Shown here: one piece after another, positions 35,796 to 45,329 of the stretch | Layout: the number at the start of each line of letters is the position of its first letter | How positions within the stretch are numbered: the stretch's first letter is position 1 | Assembly (NCBI RefSeq): GCF_009864005.1 | Contig: NZ_WEZQ01000017.1 | Location: forward strand, 143,745-207,744 | DNA from: Furfurilactobacillus milii | Lineage (GTDB): Bacteria; Bacillota; Bacilli; Lactobacillales; Lactobacillaceae | Length of the DNA stretch: 64,000 nucleotides | Reading direction: 5' to 3' | Translations under genes and position numbers: made by a program | The notes under the pieces: generated by a model | Database searches by the model: none | Told to the model about the DNA's origin: nothing | Seen by the model: only the letters and a program-made list of their open reading frames with translations

Positions 35796-36167
35796 CTACA
35801 GAAAAAGTAGCACACAAAGAACTGCAAACAGTGCTGGCAGTCCTTGGACAACAAAGATGCGCCGGCTCACCGTAACTGCGCCGACAATTGCAGCAACGAC
35901 AACGAAACCTGTAAATAGAATCAATACCGCACGCATCTCCATTGTTGGCAATGCAAACAGGCTCCATAAAATTCCGACACCAACAAAACCGTTGTAGATC
36001 CCCATGTTTTTAAAAATTGCCTTAACCTGTGGTTGCTCCAAAAATGATGAATCGCTGCCAAACGTTTGTTGTGCAATACGGCCGGTGGACCAGAACATCT
36101 CTAAACACATAATGAATAAATGTTCCAAACCGACTACGGCAACTAATCCCAAAGTGAATGCTAACAT
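35796..36167 (-). CDS. DUF1304-family membrane protein
   Basis: A 123-residue, four-helix protein with the DUF1304 pattern (EHLFIMCLEMF ... NMGIYNGFVGVGILW). It starts 11 bp after the stop of the upstream oxidoreductase gene behind GTAGG, so the two are co-transcribed. Function unknown. Confidence 0.87.
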   Translation of the reverse strand: MLAFTLGLVAVVGLEHLFIMCLEMFWSTGRIAQQTFGSDSSFLEQPQVKAIFKNMGIYNGFVGVGILWSLFALPTMEMRAVLILFTGFVVVAAIVGAVTVSRRIFVVQGLPALFAVLCVLLFL

Positions 36168-36178
36168 TATTTACCAAC

Positions 36179-37126
36179 CTACTTTTCTAATTGTGGATTC
36201 CATACGGAGATTACACGTTTTCCGCGTTCATGTCCACTACCAACCACTTTAAGCGCTGCTCTGATGGCTGGTGCCGTGAACGGAATCACCTTTTCAATTA
36301 GCGGTTTCACTTGCTGTTTGACCACTAACGTTAACAATTGACCGAGCACTCCGACATTTGGTTTCAATTGGAAAAATTCTCCAGCAAACGCACCACCTTC
36401 TGCAACAAGTAAATCTGGGGCGGCTTCAATCGATACTAAGTGTCCACCCTGGCGTACGTAATTCATACTATCAGCCAGCACCTTATCGCCCACCGTATCC
36501 AAAACAGCATCAACTGGTTGAATCACCTGACGAAAATCAACTACCTGATAGTCAATCGCCTGGTCAGCTCCTAGCGCAATCCCGAACTTTTCATCGCGAC
36601 GAGGCACCGTGGTGATGACGTGCGCACCCAACATATGAGCAATTTGCACGGCAAAACTTCCAACACCCCCAGCGCCCCCCTGAATTAAAATTGTTTGATT
36701 ATTATGCAAATTCAAAACATCTACAATCACCTCATAGGCTGTCTCTCCCGAAGTAGGTAAGGTAGCAGCTTGTATCGCACTGACTTGACGAGGACGAACT
36801 AATGCCTGGTTTGCCGGCACCACCGTATATTCAGCAAACGTTCCCAGTTGCCGTTCAGGTTGATAGGCAACGACCTCATCCCCCAAACTAAACAACTTCA
36901 CCTGATTTCCCCTACCAACTACTTGCCCGGCCACATCTCGCCCCAAAATCAATGGAAATACGAATGCACGATCATATTGACCGGTGATCATCTGATAGTC
37001 CAGTGGATTGATTGCAGTCGCTTCCACACGTAATAATAGTTCATCAGGCCCAACTTCCGGCATTGGTACGGTTAGTTCTTGCAATGCTGCCACATCTCCC
37101 AACCGGTTAATTACCATGGCCTTCAT
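36179..37126 (-). CDS. NADP-dependent quinone oxidoreductase, zinc-type ADH-like MDR family
   Basis: A 315-residue medium-chain dehydrogenase/reductase: N-terminal GroES-like domain (RVEATAINPLDYQMITGQY, LGRDVAGQVV) and a Rossmann domain with IQGGAGGVGSFAVQIAHMLGAHV. Zinc ligands are absent, which fits the quinone oxidoreductase subgroup that reduces quinones or enones with NADPH. AAAGGAGC precedes the ATG. It heads an operon with the DUF1304 gene. Confidence 0.9.
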   Translation of the reverse strand: MKAMVINRLGDVAALQELTVPMPEVGPDELLLRVEATAINPLDYQMITGQYDRAFVFPLILGRDVAGQVVGRGNQVKLFSLGDEVVAYQPERQLGTFAEYTVVPANQALVRPRQVSAIQAATLPTSGETAYEVIVDVLNLHNNQTILIQGGAGGVGSFAVQIAHMLGAHVITTVPRRDEKFGIALGADQAIDYQVVDFRQVIQPVDAVLDTVGDKVLADSMNYVRQGGHLVSIEAAPDLLVAEGGAFAGEFFQLKPNVGVLGQLLTLVVKQQVKPLIEKVIPFTAPAIRAALKVVGSGHERGKRVISVWNPQLEK

Positions 37127-37286
37127 AGAATTTAGCTCCTTTCAACGAGAAGCATGTCATTATCAACCCAATTATATGGAATCAACTAATTAGACCCCAG
37201 TGAACTGCTTATTTTGGCGCCGTCAGGGTTCTTTTTGGTCGGTTCGTTTGTTAATGGGTATAATAAAGACTAGGAGGTTCTGTCCA

Positions 37287-37751
37287 ATGTCATTAAATGC
37301 TGACGAAATTTGGCAACAATTCATCCAAAAACATCCAACCGCTAAAAATACGCCACATCACGCGTGGTCGTTTGGCGGTGGCTCTGAGGCTGCCGACATT
37401 GAATCAATGCGTGTTGTTGCCGGTATGAAACAGACCACGACAACACTAGCCGCCTTGTATGCGCACGACAAACAACCCGTGCCTATCCCCAATCATGATT
37501 ATGAAATTTTGTTTGATTGCTCCGTTCATGCAGTGGCTATCCTTCAATATGTCGCCGTGCAACAAATGCCGTTTGACCATGTTACCGCGGAGCACGCATA
37601 CCTAGAAGACGGCACTTCCCTATCCATCTGGCAAACGTCTCACCGCGCTCGATTACAAACGCAGGCCGAAGCAATTGGGCAACACTTCACGGATCAAACA
37701 CCAGTGGTGGCTTTAACGTTTAAGGTGGTCTACCTGCCCACCAGCCTTTAA
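37287..37751 (+). CDS. ASCH-domain protein
   Basis: A 154-residue soluble protein starting MSLNADEIWQQF. An ASCH fold (PUA-like, RNA-binding) is suggested by AWSFGGGSEAADIESMRVVAGMKQTT-like spacing, followed by NHDYEILFDCS and VTAEHAYLEDGTSLS. TAGGAGG 9 nt before 37287 fixes the start; the frame extends upstream to 37200 without support. A TATAAT at about 37259 may be its promoter. Similar proteins are sometimes pyrophosphohydrolase-like or act on modified nucleosides; the role here is open. Confidence 0.85.
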   Translation: MSLNADEIWQQFIQKHPTAKNTPHHAWSFGGGSEAADIESMRVVAGMKQTTTTLAALYAHDKQPVPIPNHDYEILFDCSVHAVAILQYVAVQQMPFDHVTAEHAYLEDGTSLSIWQTSHRARLQTQAEAIGQHFTDQTPVVALTFKVVYLPTSL

Positions 37752-37766
37752 CATAAAATGATTGTA

Positions 37767-37833
37767 TAAAAAAAGAATCATCCGTTTGAGCACTGCCGCA
37801 GTAATCGGTAGGTCAAACGAATGATCCTTTTTA
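37767..37833. terminator. bidirectional terminator
   Basis: ATCAT-CGTTTGA/TCAAACG-ATGAT stem with A and T flanks between the convergent ASCH and methyltransferase genes. Confidence 0.82.
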
Positions 37834-37841
37834 TTTTGATT

Positions 37842-38693
37842 TTATTGGATGTCAGTCCGCGTAGCTGTTATTACAAAGCTGTCCAACGTCTTCATCTGCG
37901 TTAAATCATAAGTCTGCAATGTACGAATTTCGGTTTTCATCAGTTGTTTAAACTTATCGGGCAAGGACATTGCAGTCACAGCTGCTAAGCCAGTTTCAGC
38001 CGTGTAACTGGCCTCCCAATACCCATCCTCCATCTTCATCGCATCTTGACTGGTTGTTTGGACGGTATACCCGAGTTCATGGAGCACCTCAACGAGCCAT
38101 CCCTTAGTCACTAGTGTTCTCACATTAGCGAAACTGTTAGGCGTAAACGCGGCCAGTTGTGTCTCAATCAACACAGCCAATTGATGAGGAACTTGGTTCG
38201 CTAATCGCGGTGTAATATCCCATTCAGCAAAGAAAATTTGTTTACACCACGGTGTGACTTTCCGCAAGGTGGTTTGTAACTGTTCAAGGCTGTCGAAATA
38301 CCAGGAAGCGTGCGCAATCACCAGCCCGTCAAAGTAATTGTCCGGATACGTGATGTCGTTCTGCATCACGTCAGTCGCCAAATGCACCTCAAGTTGTTTG
38401 CCAAACGATGAATTAGCCAGATGTTGCTGAGCGTCACCAATTGTAATTGGCGCGCCGTAATCTAGCGGTGCCGGATCATAGGCCACCACGTGTCCATTTT
38501 CACCAACGGCTGCGCCCAAAACAGCGGTCATATCGCCTTGTCCACAGCCAAGTTCCAACAACTTCATGCCTGGTTCAATCTGCCAATCCTCAGCCAAGGC
38601 AATTCTGTATGCCGTTTGGTGTTCCTGTACTGGTCGACCGTTTGGGGCCAGCGCCATTGCGTTAACAATAGTGGTTAAATCTAAGTGATTCAT
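37842..38693 (-). CDS. class I SAM-dependent methyltransferase
   Basis: A 283-residue protein with the SAM-binding motif LELGCGQGDMTAVLGA, an acidic second motif VVAYDPAP and the post-motif DGLVIAHASWYFDSLEQL. Its substrate is unknown; the fold is that of small-molecule methyltransferases. GGAGATGGACAC precedes the ATG. Single gene flanked by a repeat element cluster. Confidence 0.87.
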   Translation of the reverse strand: MNHLDLTTIVNAMALAPNGRPVQEHQTAYRIALAEDWQIEPGMKLLELGCGQGDMTAVLGAAVGENGHVVAYDPAPLDYGAPITIGDAQQHLANSSFGKQLEVHLATDVMQNDITYPDNYFDGLVIAHASWYFDSLEQLQTTLRKVTPWCKQIFFAEWDITPRLANQVPHQLAVLIETQLAAFTPNSFANVRTLVTKGWLVEVLHELGYTVQTTSQDAMKMEDGYWEASYTAETGLAAVTAMSLPDKFKQLMKTEIRTLQTYDLTQMKTLDSFVITATRTDIQ

Positions 38694-38855
38694 GTGTCCA
38701 TCTCCAATGCATTTTATCTAGTTCGTTTGCACCGGTTTGTTGCTCATATCATCAGGGGCTTTCTCTTATTAATTATTCTAAGCATACTCGTTTTATCATT
38801 CTTTACATCTTTTTTGATAAGTTGGCAAACTTGATATGGCAGCTAATACCGTTAC

Positions 38856-39024
38856 GCTGATCAGAAACGCCGTTCCACGGGGACCGGTCTCAGCCTCCTA
38901 AAAGCCGGAGTCTTCTACCTTGATTATGAGCCGAAGTACACGTCTCATAAGTCATCCCGCAACACTAAGCGGCCAAGTTCTCGCCGCCAAGTGTTGCCGA
39001 CACGGAACTCTGTTTCCGGTCAGC
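38856..39024 (-). repeat. dispersed structured element, subfamily B copy 2
   Basis: A 169-bp element closed by GCTGA/TCAGC and GAAAC/GTTTC. On the minus strand it has CAACACTTGGCGGC pairing with GCCGCTTAGTGTTG and TTATGAG/CTCATAA; both stems differ from the 26336 copy by paired changes. It is followed 103 bp later by an A element. Confidence 0.82.
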
Positions 39025-39127
39025 TCCACTACTATATAAAAATAAAAAATTGAGGCTGCATTTACAAAAAAAGTTTGTCGTTATAATGATACATACTAAA
39101 AGTATGCCACTGTGTGGGCTGAAGGGC

Positions 39128-39295
39128 GTCAACATTGATACCGAGCCGTGAAGGTGTTGTTAATCCGAATGGTTCTCTCGGATTTACAACATGGACGGTC
39201 GCGGAGACTCGGATTTCCACGAGGCTCTGCGGCGAGGTGAAAGACGGCGTGGCTCCGGATTGAACCGGTCCCACGGCGAGCGTGTCAATGTTGAC
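39128..39295 (+). repeat. dispersed structured element, subfamily A copy 2
   Basis: A 168-bp element with closing stem GTCAACATTGATAC/GTGTCAATGTTGAC, inner GTTGTTAATCCGA/TCGGATTTACAAC and CGCGGAG/CTCTGCG helices. The core hairpin is altered here (GACGGCGTGGCTCC). Open frames running through it are artefacts of the repeat. Confidence 0.85.
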
Positions 39296-39504
39296 AACCG
39301 CAAGCGTAGTCAAAGCACAACTTTGCATCATTATGACCACCCAATCAGCTTGTTTGTTGCTGAAATGAACAATCGCGTGTAAACTAAGACGGTCGCATTG
39401 TTCGGCCATGCCGCAAACATCATCGCACAGACTGTGCCGTGATCATTTGCTACATAATATAACTAAAACAAAATTTTAATCCTCGCTGAGGAGGTTTTAT
39501 TTTC

Positions 39505-40698
39505 ATGTCTGACAAAACGAAACAGGCTGTCAAACACAGTAGTTGGTTGTTACTCGGCATTATCTTGCTGGGCTCCAGTTTGCGGATGGTCATCACCGTC
39601 ATCCCACCAATTCTGGCACCCATTCAACACACGTTGCACTTATCAAGTGGACTGGCCGGTAGTTTAACCACTATTCCACTACTATGTTTTGCGGTTCTGT
39701 CCCCGATTGCCCCGCGTGTGTCCGCTAAGGTAGGAACCGAAGTGGCATTATTGTTTGCACTGATTATTCTGGTCATCGGGAACTGGATGCGGGTTTATTC
39801 TGCAACAGCACTGATCATCGGAACTTTGCTTGTCGGTATCGGGGTTGCCTTTCTAAACGTCCTGCTACCAGCTCTGGTTGCGGAAAATTACCCTAACAAG
39901 ATTGGTGAAATGACGAGTTTATATTCATTTTCCATGACGTTCTTTTCCGCCATTTCTGCCGGTGTTTCTGCGCCATTGGCTGGCAAAATTGGCTGGCAAC
40001 TAACCATCCAAATTTTCTCCATCGTCGCCATTATCAACATCATTACGTGGTTGCCCAACTTACGTTACAATCACAAGGCACAACCGGTTGATGAGCAAAC
40101 ATCGACTACCCCACACGCGTCCGTTTGGAAGCAACCCACTGCCTGGATGATGACAATTTTCATGGGTCTGCAGTCGTTTGTCTTCTACACGCTGATTACA
40201 TGGTTGCCAACATTGATGACCGACCGTGGTGTATCAGCAAACACCGCAAGCTTGTTACTTGGGCTGTATCAGATTGCCTCCCTGCCAGCCGCTTATGCGG
40301 TACCGATTATCTCAGCACGCGTTAAAAATCAATTTACGCTGCTAATGACGATTGGTGCAGGCTTCGTCATCGGAATCGGTGGCTTATTGTTGCCAATTCA
40401 CACAATTTGGTATTTTGCTATTATCTGTATCATTCTCGGATGTGCAACGACGGCATCATTCGCATTAGCTATGACACTGTTCAATCTTAAGACCCGTACA
40501 CCGCAAGAAACGGCTGACCTGTCAGGAATGGCACAGTCTCTGGGCTATCTGATTGCTGCTGTCGGGCCAATCGCTTACGGCACGCTACATGTGATGCTCG
40601 GCGGTTGGAACATTCTAATGGCTGTTCTGTTGGTAATCTCAATTTTGACCATCGCCGCAGCTTTGTACGTTAACAGCAAGGAAGACGTGTTTCACTAA
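39505..40698 (+). CDS. CynX/NimT-type MFS transporter
   Basis: A 397-residue, 12-helix carrier resembling the CynX/NimT (cyanate/nitroimidazole) MFS branch: LGSSLRMVITVIPPILAPIQ in helix 1, the loop motif APRVSAKVGTEVAL and PALVAENYPNKIGEMTSLYS. GAGGAGG lies 12 nt before the ATG. Likely an exporter; substrate unknown. Confidence 0.88.
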   Translation: MSDKTKQAVKHSSWLLLGIILLGSSLRMVITVIPPILAPIQHTLHLSSGLAGSLTTIPLLCFAVLSPIAPRVSAKVGTEVALLFALIILVIGNWMRVYSATALIIGTLLVGIGVAFLNVLLPALVAENYPNKIGEMTSLYSFSMTFFSAISAGVSAPLAGKIGWQLTIQIFSIVAIINIITWLPNLRYNHKAQPVDEQTSTTPHASVWKQPTAWMMTIFMGLQSFVFYTLITWLPTLMTDRGVSANTASLLLGLYQIASLPAAYAVPIISARVKNQFTLLMTIGAGFVIGIGGLLLPIHTIWYFAIICIILGCATTASFALAMTLFNLKTRTPQETADLSGMAQSLGYLIAAVGPIAYGTLHVMLGGWNILMAVLLVISILTIAAALYVNSKEDVFH

Positions 40699-40706
40699 AA
40701 TTTTCA

Positions 40707-40745
40707 TTAAAAAACCACGCTGGGCTCTAGCCTAACGTGTTTTTT
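40707..40745. terminator. terminator after the MFS gene
   Basis: A-flanked hairpin with inner GGGCT/AGCC and outer AAAAC-ACG/CGT-GTTTTTT pairs, just past the stop codon. Confidence 0.65.
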
Positions 40746-40839
40746 AATTTCCAAACATTATTTTTCTTATAACTAGTTGGCCTTGATAGCGCTGTCATGA
40801 TACGCTATGACTACCCTCAGAAAGGTGGTTTAACTCACT

Positions 40840-41652
40840 ATGACTATTAAAATGATTGCAACTGACATCGATGGCACGTTTATCACCAACGGTCATGACT
40901 TTGATCGTATGCATTTCAAACGCGTATTAGGCCAACTTGAGCAGCGTCACGTTCATTTTGTTATTGCGAGCGGCAATCAGCTTAAACATCTAACCGATAT
41001 GTTTGCCGATTACGACAATATTGCGTTTCTGGCTGAAAACGGCGGTCTTGTCAGTTTAAATGATCAGGTCATTTTTGCGGATACTGTTTCGGCGACTGAT
41101 CTCAATCAAGCACTCACTATGATTCGCACCGACCCAGTGCTGACGGGCGGTATGGTGATTCTTTCTGGTCGGCATGGTGCTTATGTTGAACGTGATACAA
41201 ACGCAGAGTTGATGGAGCAGGCCAACTATTTCTACAGTGGTCTCCAATTGTGTGATCGTTTGACCGACGTTCATGATGACATGTTCAAACTGGATTTGGT
41301 GTGGCTGGACGATCAGGCAGGCCATCGAGCCGATTACCTCAATCATCACTTACCAAAAACGTTATCCGCTACAGCAAGTGGTTTTGGTGGCCTAGACATT
41401 ATCCCCGCTCATATCAACAAACAGGTCGGCCTGCACGCACTTGAACGGTACTGGCACATTAAACCTGACGACGTGATGGCATTTGGGGACAATGATAATG
41501 ACATTGCAATGTTGGCCCACGCTGGCCACAGTTTCGCTATGGCTAACGCGTCTGCGAAAGTTCAACAAAGTGCTAAGGCCGTTACCGAATGGACCAACGA
41601 CGATGACGGTGTGTTACGGACGATTGACATGGTTCTCGGTTTAACCAACTAA
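40840..41652 (+). CDS. Cof-type HAD-superfamily hydrolase
   Basis: A 270-residue phosphatase with motif I DIDGTF, motif II VIASGNQ, motif III lysine near INKQVG and motif IV FGDNDNDIAML, with a C2-type cap between. Such enzymes dephosphorylate sugar phosphates, FMN or similar metabolites in the cytoplasm. AAAGGTGG precedes the start. Single gene. Confidence 0.92.
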   Translation: MTIKMIATDIDGTFITNGHDFDRMHFKRVLGQLEQRHVHFVIASGNQLKHLTDMFADYDNIAFLAENGGLVSLNDQVIFADTVSATDLNQALTMIRTDPVLTGGMVILSGRHGAYVERDTNAELMEQANYFYSGLQLCDRLTDVHDDMFKLDLVWLDDQAGHRADYLNHHLPKTLSATASGFGGLDIIPAHINKQVGLHALERYWHIKPDDVMAFGDNDNDIAMLAHAGHSFAMANASAKVQQSAKAVTEWTNDDDGVLRTIDMVLGLTN

Positions 41653-41694
41653 CGCTAAGCAGCGGCAGCAACTGTAAATAATTCAATTACTGGC

Positions 41695-42288
41695 TTACTT
41701 AAGCGCGCTAAGGTGATCCTGAACGACCTGTGCACAGGTGTTGATATACTGTTCTATTTGATCAAACGACAGCATTACTAATTGACGTTTGGGAACCGGT
41801 TCGAAATCATCCCGCAAGTCTTTAACCACTTGCATCACATCGCCATCACCAATTTCACGAACGGCTGCGAAATCGTGAGCGGAATCCGGCACAGACAACG
41901 GCTGCAGTTTGTGATGATTCGCAATCAAGAGATTGAGCGTATGAAAATCAGCGTAGTAAGCGGCCAATTTTTGATCACGCTGTGTATTTAATTGCGGCCT
42001 GATGAATGGATTGAACACGGTGTCTAACCACACCTTGTCCTCTAATAAATGTGCATAATAGCCACGAACAAACATATCCGGCAATAGTTGTCGTTGATAT
42101 TCTTCAGCAAACATCTCTGGATGAATCGAGCGCGTTTTCCCATCTTCATTTAAGGTCATGTAGTGAGTCTGCGATTTAAAGTCAAAATTATGTCCACTCA
42201 CATCTGGTGCCAAACTACCAATCGAAAAAGCTGTACTTTCAGGTGCTAGTTGCTGTGCAATGGCATAATGCATCATTCTTGAGCCCAT
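41695..42288 (-). CDS. zinc-dependent phospholipase C-like protein
   Basis: A 197-residue protein starting MGSRMMHYAIAQQL with histidine- and aspartate-rich segments (IGSLAPDVSGHN, KSQTHYM, RGYYAHLLEDKVW) in the order seen in the zinc-dependent PLC/S1-P1-nuclease-like family, where such residues bind metal. There is no signal peptide. The start at 42288 follows AAGGTGG by 9 nt; the frame extends to 42312 without a better site. The substrate is unknown. Confidence 0.72.
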   Translation of the reverse strand: MGSRMMHYAIAQQLAPESTAFSIGSLAPDVSGHNFDFKSQTHYMTLNEDGKTRSIHPEMFAEEYQRQLLPDMFVRGYYAHLLEDKVWLDTVFNPFIRPQLNTQRDQKLAAYYADFHTLNLLIANHHKLQPLSVPDSAHDFAAVREIGDGDVMQVVKDLRDDFEPVPKRQLVMLSFDQIEQYINTCAQVVQDHLSALK

Positions 42289-42442
42289 TTTTTCCGCCAC
42301 CTTTCTGGTCAATTACATCGTTTCATGGTTAAATTAAAACACTAACCAACACAATGTCACTTTTCCTGTTTTAAATACAGTCTTTTCAAGTGACTTAATT
42401 TAGGCTTGATAAATATCAGCCAATTAAAATATTAAGGATATT

Positions 42443-43009
42443 ATGAAAACAGATACGTACCACTATTTCTCACTACCTGCTACTGATAAAGCAGCGATAG
42501 CCGAACTCAGCCATCATTATTGGCCCAATGTCGAAGACGCTGACGAAAACGATTTGCGCTACTATCTTGAACAACAGATTGTCGTTGTCATGCATGACAA
42601 AAACGGGCAACTGGCGGGATCACTGAAAATCCCGACCACGTCCGTCACACTTAATGATCAACGCTATCAAGTCAGCGGCCTATCCGAAGTGATGATTGCG
42701 CCTCAATATCTCCATAAAGGGTTTGGCACGTCACTTATCATGACCGCCTTTGCCTTAATTCAACACGACGACGCTGATTTTAGCATCTTCACCTGTCCAC
42801 CAGACTTAGTCCCATTTTACGAACTCGGCGGTTGGACAACGTCGCCCCAAACCGTTTTGATCGGCGGTTCCTCAAGTAACCCCATCAAAAGCGATAACAT
42901 TGGCACCGTGTCAATGTTAAGCTGCTTCACGCCTGTCGCACTTGATCACCAAGAGCAAATTGCTAACTCAACCATTGCTCTAAACGTTGGTCCTAATGTG
43001 ATGTGGTAA
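42443..43009 (+). CDS. GNAT-like acetyltransferase
   Basis: A 188-residue protein with a GNAT core: GSLKIPTTS, SGLSEVMIAPQYLHKGFGTSLIMTAFALI (acetyl-CoA loop variant HKGFGTS) and FYELGGW. The usual Q/RxxGxG/A motif is HKGFGT, slightly divergent. AAGGATATT precedes the ATG. Target unknown. It converges with 43357-43013 with only three bases between stops. Confidence 0.75.
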   Translation: MKTDTYHYFSLPATDKAAIAELSHHYWPNVEDADENDLRYYLEQQIVVVMHDKNGQLAGSLKIPTTSVTLNDQRYQVSGLSEVMIAPQYLHKGFGTSLIMTAFALIQHDDADFSIFTCPPDLVPFYELGGWTTSPQTVLIGGSSSNPIKSDNIGTVSMLSCFTPVALDHQEQIANSTIALNVGPNVMW

Positions 43010-43012
43010 TCG

Positions 43013-43357
43013 CTAAAAGCGCCGGTGACGAGAAATTCGTCCCTCTTCGCGATCTAAATTACGTTTTTTCAGAAGATCAGCATCCAATTGACGATGCTGA
43101 TCTTCTTTTAGTTGGCTCATTCCCTGACGGATGGCCGCCAACCGCGTTTGCGCCGCGTCACTGAGTCGATCAGTTGGTAGCCAGTCAATCAGTTCATCCA
43201 GCGCCGCTAGACGTGGTGTCACCCTTTCAGCAACTACCGCATCATAATCCCGCTGTGACCGGCTGTGCTTCTTTAACCGATTCGTTTCATTCAGCAATGA
43301 CGTCACGCTTAACCACAAACCATCGACGATTTCGCTAATTGCAGCTGACGATAACAT
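43013..43357 (-). CDS. helical hypothetical protein
   Basis: A 114-residue, largely alpha-helical, Arg/Leu-rich soluble protein (SLLNETNRLKKHSRSQRDYD ... ISRHRRF). GAGGAGG precedes the ATG closely, supporting expression. No family was recognised. Confidence 0.65.
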   Translation of the reverse strand: MLSSAAISEIVDGLWLSVTSLLNETNRLKKHSRSQRDYDAVVAERVTPRLAALDELIDWLPTDRLSDAAQTRLAAIRQGMSQLKEDQHRQLDADLLKKRNLDREEGRISRHRRF

Positions 43358-43557
43358 ATTTTGCCTCCTCGAATTTTACCTTTATTAAAGAACTAATATC
43401 GTCTTTGCACAAACGATACATAACTAACACAAAAAACTGTAGTTAACCTTTACATTGTTTTGCCAAACTTAAGCCGTATGAGGTCGTTAGCAATACTTTT
43501 ATAGCGTTTTCCTGTCGTTTCAACTCAGCATCATCACCAACATGGAGGGTATTTGGG

Positions 43558-44841
43558 ATGAAGAGAAATCATTGGTTAACTTGGTTACTTGCAGTGCCGT
43601 TGTTAGTTGGATTTGCCACGGTGATCAAACCACAGCCGGCATCTGCCAGCCAAACAAAAAAACGGGTCAACATCACACTGTGGCATGCCATGACGGGCCC
43701 GTCAGAAAAGGCATTAGCAGATATGGTTACAGATTATAATCACGCACAATCCAAGGTCCACGTCACTGCACTCTATCAAGGAAACTACGGCGATCTCCAG
43801 AAAAAAATTATGGCCGCTGGTAAATCGAATACGTTACCCGCTCTGGGACAATTAGGTTACCCTGCCGTCCCAGATTTGCAAAGTCACCAATTGATTCAAC
43901 CCATTACTAAATTGGTGAATGGCAAGCAAGGTTTAACTAAGAAAGATTTTGCCGATTTATATCCCACATTCACTAAAAACATGACTTACAAAAAGAGTTA
44001 CTACACGACTCCGCTCAATAAGTCACCACGGTTGTTATTTTACAACAAGGCACTCCTCAAAAAGTATCATTTAGCTGTCCCCAAAACATGGCAGGACATC
44101 GCTAATGACGGCGCTAAAGTTAAACAGGATAATATCACGGCACTAGGCATCGATGCTGGTTTTGACATCGAATTTGCTGGAATTGCTCAAGAATTTGGCA
44201 GTCCGATTATCAATAATCGTTTGAAACCACAAATGAACAGCAAAGGACCCAAGGCCGCCAGCGCTTACTTTGTTGATAACATCAAAAAAGGCTACATCAA
44301 GCCGGCTGGATCTGACAAATACTATTCCGGCGCATTTACGCAAGGAAAGTCACTCTTTTACATCAGCTCCTCAAGTGCAATTCAAGCCATTCAAACACAT
44401 GCCCCAAAGGACTTTAGCTGGGGAACGGCGGAAATGCCCGCTTATAAATCGACTCGTTTATCCGCAGTCGGCGGTGCGGATTTAATGATGTTTAAAGGCC
44501 TGTCCACTGCCAAACAAAAAGCGGCCTGGGACTTTATGAAATACTCAATGTCTACGAAGGCCAGCGCGAAATGGTCACAGGCATCTGGTTATGTACCAGT
44601 CAGAAAATCGTCAGTTAAATTGGCCAGTTATAAACAGTACCTGAAGCAGAATCCAAATCAACAGACGGCCGTTGATTCCTTGAGCATTGGTGTTCAGCAA
44701 CCAACGTTTAAAGGCTACTCCGCTTTCCGTCAGGACTATATCACCGCCATTGATGATATGTTTTCACTGCGTAAAACACCAAAACAAGTTTTACCAGATC
44801 TTCAAAATAAAGCACTAGCAGCACAGAAAAACGGTAACTAA
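43558..44841 (+). CDS. UgpB-like extracellular solute-binding protein without lipobox
   Basis: A 427-residue substrate-binding protein of the sugar/glycerol-3-phosphate family 1: LWHAMTGPSEKALADMVTDYN, GQLGYPAVPDLQ, then GKSLFYISSSSAIQ and WDFMKYSMS. The family binds sugars or glycerophosphodiesters for ABC import. The N-terminus MKRNHWLTWLLAVPLLVGFAT ends in QPASAS, a signal peptidase I site; the cysteine of a lipobox is missing. GGAGGG precedes the ATG. No permease genes lie nearby. Confidence 0.9.
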   Translation: MKRNHWLTWLLAVPLLVGFATVIKPQPASASQTKKRVNITLWHAMTGPSEKALADMVTDYNHAQSKVHVTALYQGNYGDLQKKIMAAGKSNTLPALGQLGYPAVPDLQSHQLIQPITKLVNGKQGLTKKDFADLYPTFTKNMTYKKSYYTTPLNKSPRLLFYNKALLKKYHLAVPKTWQDIANDGAKVKQDNITALGIDAGFDIEFAGIAQEFGSPIINNRLKPQMNSKGPKAASAYFVDNIKKGYIKPAGSDKYYSGAFTQGKSLFYISSSSAIQAIQTHAPKDFSWGTAEMPAYKSTRLSAVGGADLMMFKGLSTAKQKAAWDFMKYSMSTKASAKWSQASGYVPVRKSSVKLASYKQYLKQNPNQQTAVDSLSIGVQQPTFKGYSAFRQDYITAIDDMFSLRKTPKQVLPDLQNKALAAQKNGN

Positions 44842-44910
44842 CAAACTTCTCTATAAACAATTTTCTAATTAACATGGAAGTGTTGGACTCCTCGTTCTCG
44901 TTAGTCAACT

Positions 44911-44950
44911 CAAAAAATGTCGCTCCTGATTTTTAAGGAGCGGCATTTTT
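44911..44950. terminator. bidirectional terminator
   Basis: AAAAATG-CGCTCC/GGAGCG-CATTTTT stem between the convergent solute-binding protein and HU genes. Confidence 0.82.
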
Positions 44951-44984
44951 AAGGTGAACATCCTTCATTACTGACAAGAATTTC

Positions 44985-45290
44985 CTAGTTGGTAATGCCT
45001 TCATGCGAACCGTTCAATATTGCTCGCATACTCGTACCGCATCGATACTTGGCAATCCGATGTTCTGGTACCGTTGCCGGCTGACCACTGATGTCACTGA
45101 TGACACGTGTTTTATTTGTATGAACGACAAATGTGCCAAAGCGGCGCAACTCCACATCGCGCCCAGCAGCAAGTTCCTCACCGATGCAGTCAAATAAGGC
45201 ATCGATCACTTGTTGTGATGTACTTTGTGAGACCTCCGCATGTTTGGCAACCATTTTGACTATTTCTTTTTTCGTTGTTTTCTCTTTCAT
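44985..45290 (-). CDS. HU-family DNA-binding protein, divergent
   Basis: A 101-residue histone-like protein: N-terminal helices KEIVKMVAKHAEVSQSTSQQVIDALFDCIGEEL, then ELRRFGTFVV, the family signature GTF segment. The DNA-binding arm and C-terminal part (RVISDISGQPATVPEHRIAKYRCG) deviate from housekeeping HU, so it is probably an accessory paralogue. AAGGGG precedes the ATG. Confidence 0.82.
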   Translation of the reverse strand: MKEKTTKKEIVKMVAKHAEVSQSTSQQVIDALFDCIGEELAAGRDVELRRFGTFVVHTNKTRVISDISGQPATVPEHRIAKYRCGTSMRAILNGSHEGITN

Positions 45291-45329
45291 TATCTTAATA
45301 CCCCTTAAATTTTCAACTGTGGAACATTG

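Noticed and set aside
39062..39409. Minus-strand frame of 115 codons, with a similar frame at 54166-54591
   Set aside because: Both read through A elements and share peptide stretches only because the element is repeated; neither has a ribosome binding site or a consistent start or end.
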